Of a DNA stretch of 64,000 bases, positions 26,552-35,946 are shown piece by piece. Below the pieces are notes generated by a model that was not told the DNA's origin, did not search any database, and saw only the letters and a program-made list of their open reading frames with translations. The DNA comes from Ignavibacterium sp037440165 (GTDB taxonomy: Bacteria > Bacteroidota > Ignavibacteria > Ignavibacteriales > Ignavibacteriaceae). Position 1 is the stretch's first letter; each line of letters begins with the position of its first letter. Both the position numbers and the translations under genes were made by a program. The stretch is from the NCBI RefSeq assembly GCF_037440165.1, contig NZ_JBBIUQ010000011.1:33818-97817 (forward strand), given 5' to 3'.

Positions 26552-27235
26552 TTGGTAGAATTGGAACAGCAAAACGGACAGAAAAAAATAACTGGTTTTA
26601 TTGACGGAATTCTGATAAGAAATATTTTTCTTACCATCGTGACCATTATCATTTTTCTTGCAGGAGTTCTTGCTTATGGAATTATATTAAATCAAAGGGA
26701 AATTCCATTAAGCCAGGCAATGCTCGAAAAAGGATTTACTAAGCTTGAAGATGTTAGTGTTATCATCGACAGAAAAAAGTTTTCACTTGAATTATATGAG
26801 GGAGATGTTCTTATAAAAACTTACAGAGCAAGTTTTGGACGAAATCTTTCTGATAAAAAAAAACTTGCTAACGATGGTGCTACTCCTGCAGGCGAATACA
26901 AAGTATGTGAAATAATTCCTCAGCACAGATATTATAAATTCATTAAATTGAATTACCCAAATCTTGATGATGCTTCAGAAGCTTTAAGAAAAGGAATCAT
27001 AACACAGAGAGAATTTAACAAATTGAAATTCGAATTTTATTACAGTGATTGTACAAGCTCTGATACTCCATTGGGAGGTAATGTTGGTATTCACGGTATT
27101 GGCAGATTAAATTTCTTTTTCAAGAATCTGCCATTTGTTTTCAATTGGACGGATGGTTCAATTGCACTTAGTGATGAAAATATTGATGAACTTATTTCAG
27201 TAGTAAAGGTAGGGACGAAAATTGTTATCAGATAA
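26552..27235 (+). CDS. L,D-transpeptidase (YkuD) fold protein lacking the catalytic Cys
   Basis: A 227-residue protein with an N-terminal membrane helix (about 23-46) and a YkuD-type domain (about 68-227). YkuD enzymes cross-link peptidoglycan peptides or attach proteins through a cysteine in an [S/T]HGC-like motif preceded by a His. Here GNVGIHGIGR supplies H181, but the nucleophile region reads NWTDGSIALSDENIDEL: T200-D201-G202-S203, with Ser where Cys is expected (codon TCA). The flanking residues match the family well, so this is not misalignment. It may be inactive or serine-based. The start is TTG 26552; the first in-frame ATG would remove the membrane anchor. The downstream lipoprotein gene overlaps it by 14 bp. 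Confidence 0.75.
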   Translation: MVELEQQNGQKKITGFIDGILIRNIFLTIVTIIIFLAGVLAYGIILNQREIPLSQAMLEKGFTKLEDVSVIIDRKKFSLELYEGDVLIKTYRASFGRNLSDKKKLANDGATPAGEYKVCEIIPQHRYYKFIKLNYPNLDDASEALRKGIITQREFNKLKFEFYYSDCTSSDTPLGGNVGIHGIGRLNFFFKNLPFVFNWTDGSIALSDENIDELISVVKVGTKIVIR

Positions 27236-27833
27236 AATATTAAGAATATTTTTTGCTTTTATTCTTATAATGCTGATTTCCTGCTCAGATAAGAGTGAGA
27301 AAGTTCCGGCACTTAATTATGAAGATAAAAAGCAAATGCTCGAGATTACAAAAAAATTTTTCGATGAAAACACGACTCAAGCCTTCGGTGGTGTTTTTGA
27401 TGAAACCGGAAGGGAAACAATTATAGCCGGAATTGAGAAGAACGATAAATCTGAGTGGGGAATAAAATTTTATCAGCTACGCTTAGTTGATAATGAGTTT
27501 GAGATAATTTTTGAAACTAAATTATTGGAAGGATCATTTAAGGAAAGTCTGGTTGATAAAATTAAGTTTCCGATGAGAGATTATGAATTAATTTACTACA
27601 ACTCACAGGGATATTTTATGGGAAGTGGCGGCGGAGAAGTAATTTCTTACATAATTGATTTTGGTAAAAAAGATATTTATTACGCTCATCTGGTTGCCGA
27701 TCCTGTAATTCCACCTTCATTGTTTATTTCGAAGAATACTCAAGACAAATATATCAGAGAATTTTTCTATACTTACTTTAAAAAAGATTATCCAAAACTT
27801 CGCCTTGTTGATGAAGATATAACACTGGATTGA
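27222..27833 (+). CDS. Lipoprotein of unknown function
   Basis: A 203-residue protein starting at TTG 27222 inside the preceding gene. The N-terminus has a basic head, a hydrophobic core and the lipobox LISC with C21, so it should be lipidated and anchored in the periplasm or outer membrane. The mature part (about 183 residues) contains FDETGRETIIAGIEK, a glycine-rich GSGGGEVISYIIDFG and DPVIPPSLFIS. I do not recognise a named domain. Overlap with the L,D-transpeptidase-like gene suggests an envelope role, which is inference. Confidence 0.65.
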   Translation: MLSDKILRIFFAFILIMLISCSDKSEKVPALNYEDKKQMLEITKKFFDENTTQAFGGVFDETGRETIIAGIEKNDKSEWGIKFYQLRLVDNEFEIIFETKLLEGSFKESLVDKIKFPMRDYELIYYNSQGYFMGSGGGEVISYIIDFGKKDIYYAHLVADPVIPPSLFISKNTQDKYIREFFYTYFKKDYPKLRLVDEDITLD

Positions 27834-27863
27834 TTTAATTTATTTTGCTCAATAAAAAATCAG

Positions 27864-29900
27864 ATGCTTTTGCGATTTACAACTTTAATTTTCTTTACCA
27901 TAGTTTATTCTCTGAACTTATTCGCGCAGCGAAGCAGTACATACGAGCTTATAGAGATCAGATTTGAAGGGAATAATTCTTTCAGCAAAGCAGATTTGCT
28001 TGCACAGATTGAAAGTAAAGAATCTCCATTTTGGCTCTGGAAATTCCTTAAGTCTTTTACCCCGCTTGGCAGCGAAAAACAAAATTTTGACTCACTTAAA
28101 ATTCCTTTAGATAAACAAGCTATTCAGGATTTCTATCTTGCAAATGGATTCTTCACGACAAAAGTTTCTCACGAAGTAATTATTGATTCGACTGATGAAA
28201 CGGCAATTCTTATCTATAAAATTAATGAAGGTTATGCATCTGTAATTGGCGAGGTAAAAATCTTTGGTTTGGATAAACTTCCGGATTATGAGAAAACACA
28301 ACTTGTTATAAATAGTATCACAGTTGAACCTCAGCAGAGATATGTGCAATCTGAGATTCAATCGAACATTAACAGTATTCTTAAATACCTTACAAATAAC
28401 GGCTATCTGTTTGCTCAATACGACAGTACTGTTGTATTGAGAGACAGTTCAAACAATACAGCACTAATAAATATTTACCTTCAAAGTGGTGATAAATACC
28501 TGATTGATGGAATGCGAATCTTCAAAACAGGAATTGGCGCAGATGAAATTACAGATGAACTTATCAGCGAAATTGTAAACATTCCTTCGGAAGAAAACTA
28601 TGACCAATCAAGATTAGAGCGAAGCGAAATAAGGTTGCTCAGAACCGGTTTATTTAATACAGTTGCTATCAATCCGGTAATAAGAGATACTTTTAATTTT
28701 CATGTTCCAATAGAAGTTGTGGCTCAGGTAGGAACTTTGAATGAAATTTCACCTGAAGTAAAAGCTGATAATGAGTTCAGCTCTTTTAATACAGGTCTTG
28801 GAGTTGATTTTATCAGGAAGAATTTATTTGGTGATGCCCGCAAACTTACTCTTTCTACATCATTCAGATTAATTGATATTCTGAATTTTAACTTTGCGAA
28901 CTTGTTCAGGTCATCCGAAAACCGAGATTCAACTTATCAGGGTGTTCTTGATACAGAATTACGGTTAGAACAGCCATATCTTTTCGGCAGACCAATCTTA
29001 ACTACTACAAAAGCATATTACCGTGCATCAACTTTGCTGAGGGAGACCGAAAGAATTTATGGCGCAAACCAGGCATTTGACTTTGAGATGCCAACTTATA
29101 CATTTATTACATTACTTAAACCACAGTTTTCAATTGAAGTTGCTGAGTATGAAACAAGAGCTTCTCAGTCTGATAATTCTTTTAACTTAAAAAGTATTAC
29201 TCCGGCATTCGGAATAGAAAGCGGTTCATACAAATCAGATAATTTTTTGTTCCCAACAGAAGGATATAATCTTTATTTCTATCCCGAAATCTTTCAATCA
29301 GAAACTGATGCAAAACTTAAGATAGACAATGATCAAGCTGAAGTAAATCAGACCGGAAGATTCTGGAAAATTCAAACTTCATTTTCTTTGTTTCAAAATA
29401 TTTCAAGAGACAGAAAAGGAATAATAGGTTTCAAGTTCAAATCAGGATACATCCAATCGTTTTCAGGTTCTTATGATCTTATTCCTCCAAACAAAACTTT
29501 TTTTGCCGGAGGAAGCAATTCACTTCGTGGTTGGAGATCGAGAGAATTACTGCCTAAAGATACAGTAGAATATTTTGGTTTAAGAACAAGAGGAGATAAC
29601 ACTCCCCGCGGAGGAACTTTTCTCATTGAGGGTTCAATTGAATTCAGAAGAAAATTTGCTGAAAGTCTTGGACTTGCTTTATTTGCAGATTATGGAAATG
29701 TGTGGAATAGCTATAAAGAGATTGTTATTAATCAATTTGCAGTAGCTGCAGGGATGGGAATAAGGTATTATTCTTCAATTGCCCCATTCAGGCTTGATTT
29801 TGGATTTAAACTTTACAATCCGGATGACAAAAAAACTATTTTTCAAAAGAATTTCCTGAAAAATCTTGAAATGCATTTTGGAATTGGAGAAGCTTTCTGA
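27864..29900 (+). CDS. Omp85 family outer-membrane protein (BamA/TamA-like)
   Basis: A 678-residue outer-membrane protein with a signal peptide ending near LFAQ, three POTRA-like repeats (about 25-110, 110-190 and 190-285; e.g. LIEIRFEGNNSFSKADLL, VIGEVKIFGLDKLPDYEK, YLIDGMRIFKTGIGADEI), and a C-terminal 16-strand-type barrel. The loop-6 motif of the family appears as GGSNSLRGW (L554-R-G-W557; usually VRGF/Y), and the chain ends in aromatic F, as expected for BAM substrates. Fewer POTRA domains than BamA suggest a TamA-like or other assembly or secretion role. It is followed by yicC. Confidence 0.85.
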   Translation: MLLRFTTLIFFTIVYSLNLFAQRSSTYELIEIRFEGNNSFSKADLLAQIESKESPFWLWKFLKSFTPLGSEKQNFDSLKIPLDKQAIQDFYLANGFFTTKVSHEVIIDSTDETAILIYKINEGYASVIGEVKIFGLDKLPDYEKTQLVINSITVEPQQRYVQSEIQSNINSILKYLTNNGYLFAQYDSTVVLRDSSNNTALINIYLQSGDKYLIDGMRIFKTGIGADEITDELISEIVNIPSEENYDQSRLERSEIRLLRTGLFNTVAINPVIRDTFNFHVPIEVVAQVGTLNEISPEVKADNEFSSFNTGLGVDFIRKNLFGDARKLTLSTSFRLIDILNFNFANLFRSSENRDSTYQGVLDTELRLEQPYLFGRPILTTTKAYYRASTLLRETERIYGANQAFDFEMPTYTFITLLKPQFSIEVAEYETRASQSDNSFNLKSITPAFGIESGSYKSDNFLFPTEGYNLYFYPEIFQSETDAKLKIDNDQAEVNQTGRFWKIQTSFSLFQNISRDRKGIIGFKFKSGYIQSFSGSYDLIPPNKTFFAGGSNSLRGWRSRELLPKDTVEYFGLRTRGDNTPRGGTFLIEGSIEFRRKFAESLGLALFADYGNVWNSYKEIVINQFAVAAGMGIRYYSSIAPFRLDFGFKLYNPDDKKTIFQKNFLKNLEMHFGIGEAF

Positions 29901-29973
29901 TGACCCGTGTAACTAAATCTTGGCTACTGCTGAAGAATTATTTATTTTTAGCACTCTTAAACAGGATGTTTAT

Positions 29974-30855
29974 ATGATTTTAAGTATGACCGGTTACGGC
30001 AGAGCAACTGCTGGTAATAAAAAATTTGTCGTTGATGTGGAAATAAAAAGTATCAATAGCCGTTATCTGGAACTTTTTCTTAAACTTCCACAAATTCTTC
30101 AGAGCAAGGAATACGAAATTCGTGAGTTGATTAAGAATAAAATTAAACGCGGAAAGCTCAGCTTAGTAGTTCTTCTGAAGAAAAACGGTTCGGTAGAAAA
30201 TGAAATTTCACTCGATTCAGAAAAACTGAAAAATTATATCTCTTTATTGAAGCATGTTAAAAAATCTGCAAAGATTTCCGATAAAATCAAGCTGGAACAT
30301 TTGCTTTACAATCGTGATATCTTTACATCGAGCATTGAAGAGATTTCTGATGAGCAATTTGAAATTGTTAAAAATTCTATTAGTGCCGCGATTGATAATC
30401 TTTTCGAAATGAAAAGAAAAGAAGGAAAGGAGCTAGAGAAAGATCTTAAGAAGAGAATAAAACTGATTGAAAAAAAATTAGATGAAATAGAATCAGAAGC
30501 AGTTGGCAGTGTAAATGAACATTTTCTCAGATATCAGGAAAAAGTGAAACAACTTCTTGAAGAGAAAGCTCAAACAATTGCTGATGAAAGATTGCAGCTT
30601 GAATTGGCAATACTTGCAGAACGGTCTGATATAACTGAAGAATGTGTAAGATTAAGAAGTCACTTGAAATTTTTCCTTGAAGCTGTAGAAAAAGAGCAGG
30701 AGCCGGGAAGAAAACTTAATTTTATGTGTCAGGAAATGAATCGGGAAACCAATACTATTTCTTCAAAAACTTTAACAGTTAGCATTACTCATAACACTGT
30801 AATGATAAAAGAAGAAATTGAACGAATCAGGGAACAAATACAAAATATTGAATAG
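29974..30855 (+). CDS. yicC: YicC family endoribonuclease
   Basis: A 293-residue protein. ATG 29974 gives the family N-terminus MILSMTGYGRA, with CAGGA upstream; the reading frame extends further but without similarity. It shows VDVEIKSINSRYLE, the helical central region, and the C-terminal DUF1732 stretch QEMNRETNTISSKT. YicC proteins cleave small RNAs in E. coli. The gene heads a tight yicC-gmk-rpoZ run (2-bp gap, then 4-bp overlap), an arrangement seen widely in bacteria. Confidence 0.92.
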   Translation: MILSMTGYGRATAGNKKFVVDVEIKSINSRYLELFLKLPQILQSKEYEIRELIKNKIKRGKLSLVVLLKKNGSVENEISLDSEKLKNYISLLKHVKKSAKISDKIKLEHLLYNRDIFTSSIEEISDEQFEIVKNSISAAIDNLFEMKRKEGKELEKDLKKRIKLIEKKLDEIESEAVGSVNEHFLRYQEKVKQLLEEKAQTIADERLQLELAILAERSDITEECVRLRSHLKFFLEAVEKEQEPGRKLNFMCQEMNRETNTISSKTLTVSITHNTVMIKEEIERIREQIQNIE

Positions 30856-30857
30856 CT

Positions 30858-31439
30858 GTGTCTGAAAAGAAAGGAAAGATTTTCGTAATCTCATCACCAA
30901 GTGGTGGAGGTAAATCCACAATCGTCAGAAAAATATTATCAGAGTTTCCTGAAATTGTGTTTTCCGTTTCTGCGACAACACGTCCAAAACGACCAGATGA
31001 AATTGATGGTGTGCATTATTTTTTTTTAACCGAAAACCATTTTCTTGACAAAATTAAAAATGATGAATTTATTGAATGGGAAAGGTTTTATGATTATTAC
31101 TATGGCACATTAAAGACATTTGTTATTGATTACATTAAAAATGGGAAGTCAGTTTTATTAGAAATTGATGTTAAAGGTGCATTGTCGGTCAAAAAAAATT
31201 TTTCGGATGCAGTTCTAATTTTTATTGATGTTCCTTCATTTGAAGAGTTAGTAATCCGATTGAAAAAAAGAAAAACGGAAAGCCAAGCTGACCTTCAAAA
31301 GAGAATAGATAGAGCAAAAATGGAATTGAGCTATAAAGATAAATTTGACTATATTTTTGTTAACAAAGATTTGGAAGAAGTAACTTCACAAATAAAAAGT
31401 TTAATAAGAGAAATATTAAAAAAAGGAGAAATAGTATGA
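30858..31439 (+). CDS. gmk: Guanylate kinase
   Basis: A 193-residue guanylate kinase converting GMP to GDP. Walker A is SSPSGGGKST (residues 12-21), followed by SVSATTRPKRPDEIDGVHYFF, which binds GMP, and LLEIDVKGALSVKK. It starts at GTG 30858, two bases after yicC, and its stop overlaps the rpoZ start, so the three genes are translationally coupled. Confidence 0.96.
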   Translation: MSEKKGKIFVISSPSGGGKSTIVRKILSEFPEIVFSVSATTRPKRPDEIDGVHYFFLTENHFLDKIKNDEFIEWERFYDYYYGTLKTFVIDYIKNGKSVLLEIDVKGALSVKKNFSDAVLIFIDVPSFEELVIRLKKRKTESQADLQKRIDRAKMELSYKDKFDYIFVNKDLEEVTSQIKSLIREILKKGEIV

Positions 31440-31732
31440 ATATCAGCCCTGTTGATTTAAGACAAATTGACCAAAGAGCATCGAATGTTTACGAAGCTAT
31501 CATTGTTGCTGCTAAAAAAGCTCGTCAACTTAATGACGAGAATAAAATTGAATTCAATGCTTTGATTAATTCAATTCCTCAATCATCAACTGATGATGAT
31601 GCAGAAGATGTAACCAATCCACAGCAGCTAAAACTTGCTTTGGAACTTGAGAAAAGAGAAAAACCACATCTTCAGGCATTAAGTGAGCTGCTTGAAAGCA
31701 AAGTTGAATATAGATACAAAACAACAAAGTAG
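31436..31732 (+). CDS. rpoZ: RNA polymerase omega subunit (RpoZ)
   Basis: A 98-residue omega protein, the small RNA polymerase subunit that helps fold beta-prime. The RASNVYEAIIVAAKKARQLN segment (about 14-33) matches the conserved helix of omega, and the C-terminal KPHLQALSELLESKVEYRY fits Bacteroidota-type RpoZ. The ATG overlaps the gmk stop by 4 bp, an arrangement conserved in many bacteria. A hairpin terminator follows at 31770. Confidence 0.88.
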   Translation: MNISPVDLRQIDQRASNVYEAIIVAAKKARQLNDENKIEFNALINSIPQSSTDDDAEDVTNPQQLKLALELEKREKPHLQALSELLESKVEYRYKTTK

Positions 31733-31769
31733 CTCAACAAAAAATTAAATCTGGTTCTTTCAGATAACC

Positions 31770-31807
31770 GTCATCCTCGATTTTCGCAGGATGACTTTTT
31801 ATTTTTA
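31770..31807 (+). terminator. Intrinsic terminator after rpoZ
   Basis: GTCATCCT (31770-31777) pairs with AGGATGAC (31788-31795), with an inner CGA/TCG pairing and a T-rich tail. It ends the yicC-gmk-rpoZ unit. Confidence 0.85.
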
Positions 31808-31819
31808 TGAAAAGAAAAA

Positions 31820-32572
31820 ATGAAACATCTTTCAAAGAAAAAAATAATTGAGGCATTAAAAGATCAGCAAAGTATCTTCGGAGATTTTTTATTTGAAGAA
31901 AAACTGAACAAATCAAAAATAATTTACGAAGAAACACCAGAAATTGTTGAAGTTGTTAGGGAACCAATTGAAGAAACTCCAAATCTTTTTCAAAGCGAAG
32001 ATGATTGGCACAATGCAAATACTCTGGAAGAACTTAATAATCTTATTATAGACTGCACAAAGTGTGTTTTACATAAAAACAGAACCAATTTTGTATTTGG
32101 TTCCGGAAAACCAGATGCAAAAGTAATGGTAATTGGCGAAGGACCTGGAGCAGAAGAAGATAAACAAGGATTACCTTTTGTTGGCAGAGCAGGACAGTTA
32201 TTAACAGATATACTCAAAGCTATAAAATTCGAGCGCGAGGAAGTTTACATCGCAAACATTGTTAAATGTCGTCCACCTGAAAACAGAACTCCTTTGCCTG
32301 AAGAAATGGATACTTGTATTCCTTATCTTAAAAAACAGATTTCAATAATTAATCCTAAAATGATTTTGTGTCTTGGATTAACAGCTGCAAAAGGACTTTT
32401 GAGAAAGAAAGAATCTCTTACAGCTTTACGAGGCAAATTCTTTGATTATGAAGGAATAAAAGTCATGGTTACTTTCCATCCGGCTGCTCTTCTTCGAAAT
32501 CCAAATTGGAAAAAAGACTGCTGGGAGGATGTAAAAAAATTCAGAAAAATGTATGATGAGATCGAAATGTAA
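31820..32572 (+). CDS. Family 4 uracil-DNA glycosylase
   Basis: A 250-residue [4Fe-4S] uracil-DNA glycosylase of the type-4 (UDGa) family, which removes uracil from deaminated DNA. After an N-terminal extension of about 70 residues come C79-TK-C82, the uracil-binding motif GEGPGAEEDKQGLPFVGRAG, C150 in IVKCRPPENR, C166 in DTCIPYL (the four cluster ligands), and VTFHPAALLRNPNWK near the end. The start ATG 31820 is followed by MKHLSKKKIIEALKDQ, as in homologues. It lies between rpoZ and dnaB with its own spacing. Confidence 0.92.
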   Translation: MKHLSKKKIIEALKDQQSIFGDFLFEEKLNKSKIIYEETPEIVEVVREPIEETPNLFQSEDDWHNANTLEELNNLIIDCTKCVLHKNRTNFVFGSGKPDAKVMVIGEGPGAEEDKQGLPFVGRAGQLLTDILKAIKFEREEVYIANIVKCRPPENRTPLPEEMDTCIPYLKKQISIINPKMILCLGLTAAKGLLRKKESLTALRGKFFDYEGIKVMVTFHPAALLRNPNWKKDCWEDVKKFRKMYDEIEM

Positions 32573-32655
32573 TTTTAATAATGTGAACTAGAATTGATTT
32601 TGAAGGTAATAATTAGTTAACTTAATCAGTAAGAAAAACTTATATCAAATTTTGT

Positions 32656-34083
32656 ATGGCGAAAACCACTAAAAAAAATAATAATCAATCACCACAAGTA
32701 ATAAATGAAGGTAATCTTCCTCCTTCAGCACCAGAAGTTGAGCAAGCAGTTCTCGGGGCGATGCTTATTGAGAAAGAAGCAATTGCAAAAGCCATTTCAA
32801 TTCTGAATACAGAAAGTTTTTATAAAAGGGAACACCAACTGATTTATGAAGCTATGATCTCTCTTTTTGATTCAGGTGAACCAGTTGATGTTGTTACAGT
32901 TTATGAAGAGCTAAAAAAACGAAATCAGATTGAACAGGTTGGTGGAGCAGCATACATCAGTTACTTGTCTCAAAATATTGCTTCAGCGGCACTTATAGAA
33001 ACCCACGCAAGAATTATTGTTGAAAAACAAATACTTCGTTCTCTGATACAAAGCGCTCATCAGATTGCTAAAGATGCTTACGATGGTAATCAGGACGCAT
33101 TTGAAATTTTAGATGAAGCTGAAAGGAAGATTTTTGAAATATCTGAACTTCAGATGAAAAGAAATTATCTGGGAATGGACATAGCAGTTAAGAATGCTAT
33201 TGAGTATATCGAAGCAATACATTCACAGACTCATCGTGATTTTGCAGTTCCGACAGGTTTCTACGAGCTTGATGAAATACTCGGAGGATTTCAGAAATCT
33301 GATTTGATTATTATTGCAGCCAGGCCGTCTATGGGCAAAACTGCGTTCGCACTTACACTTGCACGCAATGCTGCAATAGATCATAAGGTTCCGGTTGGAA
33401 TATTCAGTCTGGAAATGTCGACTATGCAGCTTGTGATAAGATTGCTTTGTGCAGAGGGAAGATTAAATGCACATCTCGTAAGAACCGGAAAGTTACCTCA
33501 CTCTGAAGGACAAAAGTTAAGTAAGAATGCTCATAAATTAATCTCAGCGCCAATTTATGTTGATGATTCTCCATCACAAACGGTATTGGAAATTCGGGCT
33601 AAAGCAAGAAGATTAAAAGCTGAAAAGAAAATAGGATTGATTATTATTGATTACCTTCAGCTAATGCAAGGACCAGCAAAAGCAGAAAGCCGTGAAAGAG
33701 AAATTTCTCATATTTCAAGATCACTAAAAGCACTTGCAAAAGAATTAAACATCCCGGTTATTGCACTTGCACAGTTAAATCGTGCTGTTGAATCACGCTC
33801 CGATAAACGACCACAACTGTCTGACTTGCGTGAATCAGGTTCAATTGAACAGGATGCAGATGTTGTGATGTTCTTAAATCGACCTGAGTATTATGGCATT
33901 GAAAAAGATGAAAATGGTGAATCACTTGAGGGAGTTGCAGAAGTAATAATTGGAAAGCAAAGAAATGGTCCCATAGGAACAGTTAAGCTTGCATTCATAA
34001 AAGAATATGCGAGATTTGAAAATTTAGCTCACGCCCGGCAGATTGCAGAGTACTCACCAATTCCGGATGAAGATATTATTTAA
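32656..34083 (+). CDS. dnaB: Replicative DNA helicase DnaB
   Basis: A 475-residue hexameric helicase that unwinds DNA at the replication fork. The N-terminal DnaB domain (LPPSAPEVEQAVLGAMLIE, residues 21-39) is joined to a RecA-like core with Walker A ARPSMGKTA (K228), the IIIDYLQLM Walker B, and LSDLRESGSIEQDADVVMFL. No intein interrupts it. The gene stands 83 bp past the glycosylase and 21 bp before the DUF1460 gene. Confidence 0.97.
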   Translation: MAKTTKKNNNQSPQVINEGNLPPSAPEVEQAVLGAMLIEKEAIAKAISILNTESFYKREHQLIYEAMISLFDSGEPVDVVTVYEELKKRNQIEQVGGAAYISYLSQNIASAALIETHARIIVEKQILRSLIQSAHQIAKDAYDGNQDAFEILDEAERKIFEISELQMKRNYLGMDIAVKNAIEYIEAIHSQTHRDFAVPTGFYELDEILGGFQKSDLIIIAARPSMGKTAFALTLARNAAIDHKVPVGIFSLEMSTMQLVIRLLCAEGRLNAHLVRTGKLPHSEGQKLSKNAHKLISAPIYVDDSPSQTVLEIRAKARRLKAEKKIGLIIIDYLQLMQGPAKAESREREISHISRSLKALAKELNIPVIALAQLNRAVESRSDKRPQLSDLRESGSIEQDADVVMFLNRPEYYGIEKDENGESLEGVAEVIIGKQRNGPIGTVKLAFIKEYARFENLAHARQIAEYSPIPDEDII

Positions 34084-34104
34084 TTTTTCAGAGAGAATTT
34101 TAAG

Positions 34105-34971
34105 ATGAAGTCCATAGCAATATTAAATACATTATTAATTTATATAATTTTATTATTTTCAACTACAATCTCAGCGCAGGTATTTTCAGATGAAGATATT
34201 TCTGAATGTAATAACAAATTTTCTTTTGCCATTGAGAAAAAACTTTCTGAGAAACCTATTGGTGAAATTATTTCTGTTTTAGGAAAATCATTTATAAACA
34301 CACCTTATGAAGCACACACTCTCGAAGTAACTGATAATGAACAGTTGATTATTAATTTCTCTGGTTTGGATTGCACAACTTTTCTTGAAACAACTTTCGC
34401 TCTTGCAAGATGTGTGAAAAAAAATAAAACCTCTTTCGAAGATTTCAAGAATGAATTACAATTTATTCGTTATCGTGATGGAATGCTTGGTGATTACACT
34501 TCCAGATTACATTACTTTTCTGATTGGATTTACAACAATCTTAAAAAAGGAATTATTGATGATATAACGAAAGAGATTGGTGGTAAACCAATAAAATTCA
34601 AAGTTAATTTTATGTCTGAAAATCCTCAGTACTACAAACATCTGAAGTCAAATCCTGATTATATTCCTGTTATAAAAAATCAGGAATCTGAAATTAATTC
34701 GCGGCAGTATTACTATATATCTGAATCTGATATTGAAAAAATTGAAAGTAAAATCAAAGACGGAGATTTTATTGCACTTACTACAAGTGATAAAGGGTTA
34801 GATATTGGTCATGTTGGAATTGCAGGAAAAATGGAAAGTGGAAGAATACATTTTCTCCATGCACCACAGGTAGGAAGTAAAGTTCAGATAACAGATATTC
34901 CTTTAGCAGAATATGTAAAGAAAATAAAAAAGTACACAGGTATTCTGGTTTTAAGAGTAAGGGAAATTTAA
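34105..34971 (+). CDS. DUF1460 / N-acetylmuramoyl-L-alanine amidase-like protein
   Basis: A 288-residue exported protein with a signal peptide (residues 1-25, ending ISAQ) and the DUF1460 fold, an NlpC/P60-like cysteine peptidase group tied to peptidoglycan cleavage. Family motifs are FSGLDCTTFLETTFALA (catalytic-type Cys), IRYRDGMLGDYTSRLHYFSDW and DIGHVGIAGKM (catalytic-type His). It should act in the periplasm. It lies 21 bp behind dnaB and overlaps the end of the opposite-strand rmlD-like gene by 4 bp. Confidence 0.85.
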   Translation: MKSIAILNTLLIYIILLFSTTISAQVFSDEDISECNNKFSFAIEKKLSEKPIGEIISVLGKSFINTPYEAHTLEVTDNEQLIINFSGLDCTTFLETTFALARCVKKNKTSFEDFKNELQFIRYRDGMLGDYTSRLHYFSDWIYNNLKKGIIDDITKEIGGKPIKFKVNFMSENPQYYKHLKSNPDYIPVIKNQESEINSRQYYYISESDIEKIESKIKDGDFIALTTSDKGLDIGHVGIAGKMESGRIHFLHAPQVGSKVQITDIPLAEYVKKIKKYTGILVLRVREI

Positions 34972-35852
34972 TAAGCTTTATCTATAACATTTTTTATCAT
35001 TTCATTGAGTGGTTTTGGAACTAATCCAAAAGATTTCATTTTTTCAATATTCATAGATACATCCTCAACTTTCGGAAGTTCGGGCATATCATCTAATTTT
35101 ACTTTTATCAAAAGATTTTTATTGAAGCCCTTTAATTCGCATAGTCTTTCTGCTAATTCGTAACGCGACACTCTTTCGGGTCCTCCGAAATTAATAATTT
35201 CATTGTGTAAATCTTTTTTAACCATTTCAGAAATCAATCTTGCCGCTTCAAATAGTGAAAGAGGAGATCTGTATTGATCGATAAATACTTTTACGGGAAT
35301 ATTCTTCGAGAGTTGTTTAAACAAAAATTGAAAATGACATCTTGAATGATTCAAGCCAAAACCAAACAACAAAGCTGTTCTGAGTATGATATAATCATCC
35401 AATGCTTCTTGGATTTTTACTTCACCCATTAATTTTGTTTCAGCATAAAGAGAAAGTGGAATTAATTTAGCGTCTTCCTTAAGATATGAACCACGGTAGC
35501 CGGCATATACTAAATCGGTCGAAGTGTAAATTAATTTCGCATTAAATTCTCTGCATAGCTTAACAATATAAAAGGTCGCATTCACATTCACATCATATAC
35601 ATCTTTGGGTGAAATTTCAGAATTAACAATTGTATCGCTGATGGCCGCAGTGTGAATTACTATTTCAGGAGAGAATGACTTGAAAACTCTTAAAAGAGCA
35701 TCCGAATCTCTGATATCGACTTTTGCAGAATTGTATTGACCACAATTACCAATATTTCTGTTGTAAGTAGAAAGAATTTCATTTTCTTTGGATAAAGAAA
35801 TATTTAAGTATTGTCCAAGTAAGCCACTTCCGCCGGTAACTAATATCTTCAT
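34968..35852 (-). CDS. dTDP-4-dehydrorhamnose reductase-like SDR
   Basis: A 294-residue RmlD/RfbD-type protein; RmlD reduces dTDP-4-keto-rhamnose to dTDP-rhamnose. The N-terminal MKILVTGGSGLLGQYL, the STDLVYAG and SLYAETKLMGE (YxxxK) motifs, and YRSPLSLFEAARLI are consistent. It faces away from the rfbB gene 0.8 kb downstream, so the two may serve the same sugar pathway but are not one transcript. Other RmlD-superfamily reductases, such as those acting on methionine adenosyltransferase or other sugars, cannot be ruled out. Confidence 0.75.
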   Translation of the reverse strand: MKILVTGGSGLLGQYLNISLSKENEILSTYNRNIGNCGQYNSAKVDIRDSDALLRVFKSFSPEIVIHTAAISDTIVNSEISPKDVYDVNVNATFYIVKLCREFNAKLIYTSTDLVYAGYRGSYLKEDAKLIPLSLYAETKLMGEVKIQEALDDYIILRTALLFGFGLNHSRCHFQFLFKQLSKNIPVKVFIDQYRSPLSLFEAARLISEMVKKDLHNEIINFGGPERVSRYELAERLCELKGFNKNLLIKVKLDDMPELPKVEDVSMNIEKMKSFGLVPKPLNEMIKNVIDKAY

Positions 35853-35946
35853 TTTTGATAAAACCGTGATTGATTAAAGTATAATAATTAGTTTCTTTGC
35901 TAATTGAAATCACTTCAGTAAATTTATGAATAATAAAGATTTATTT

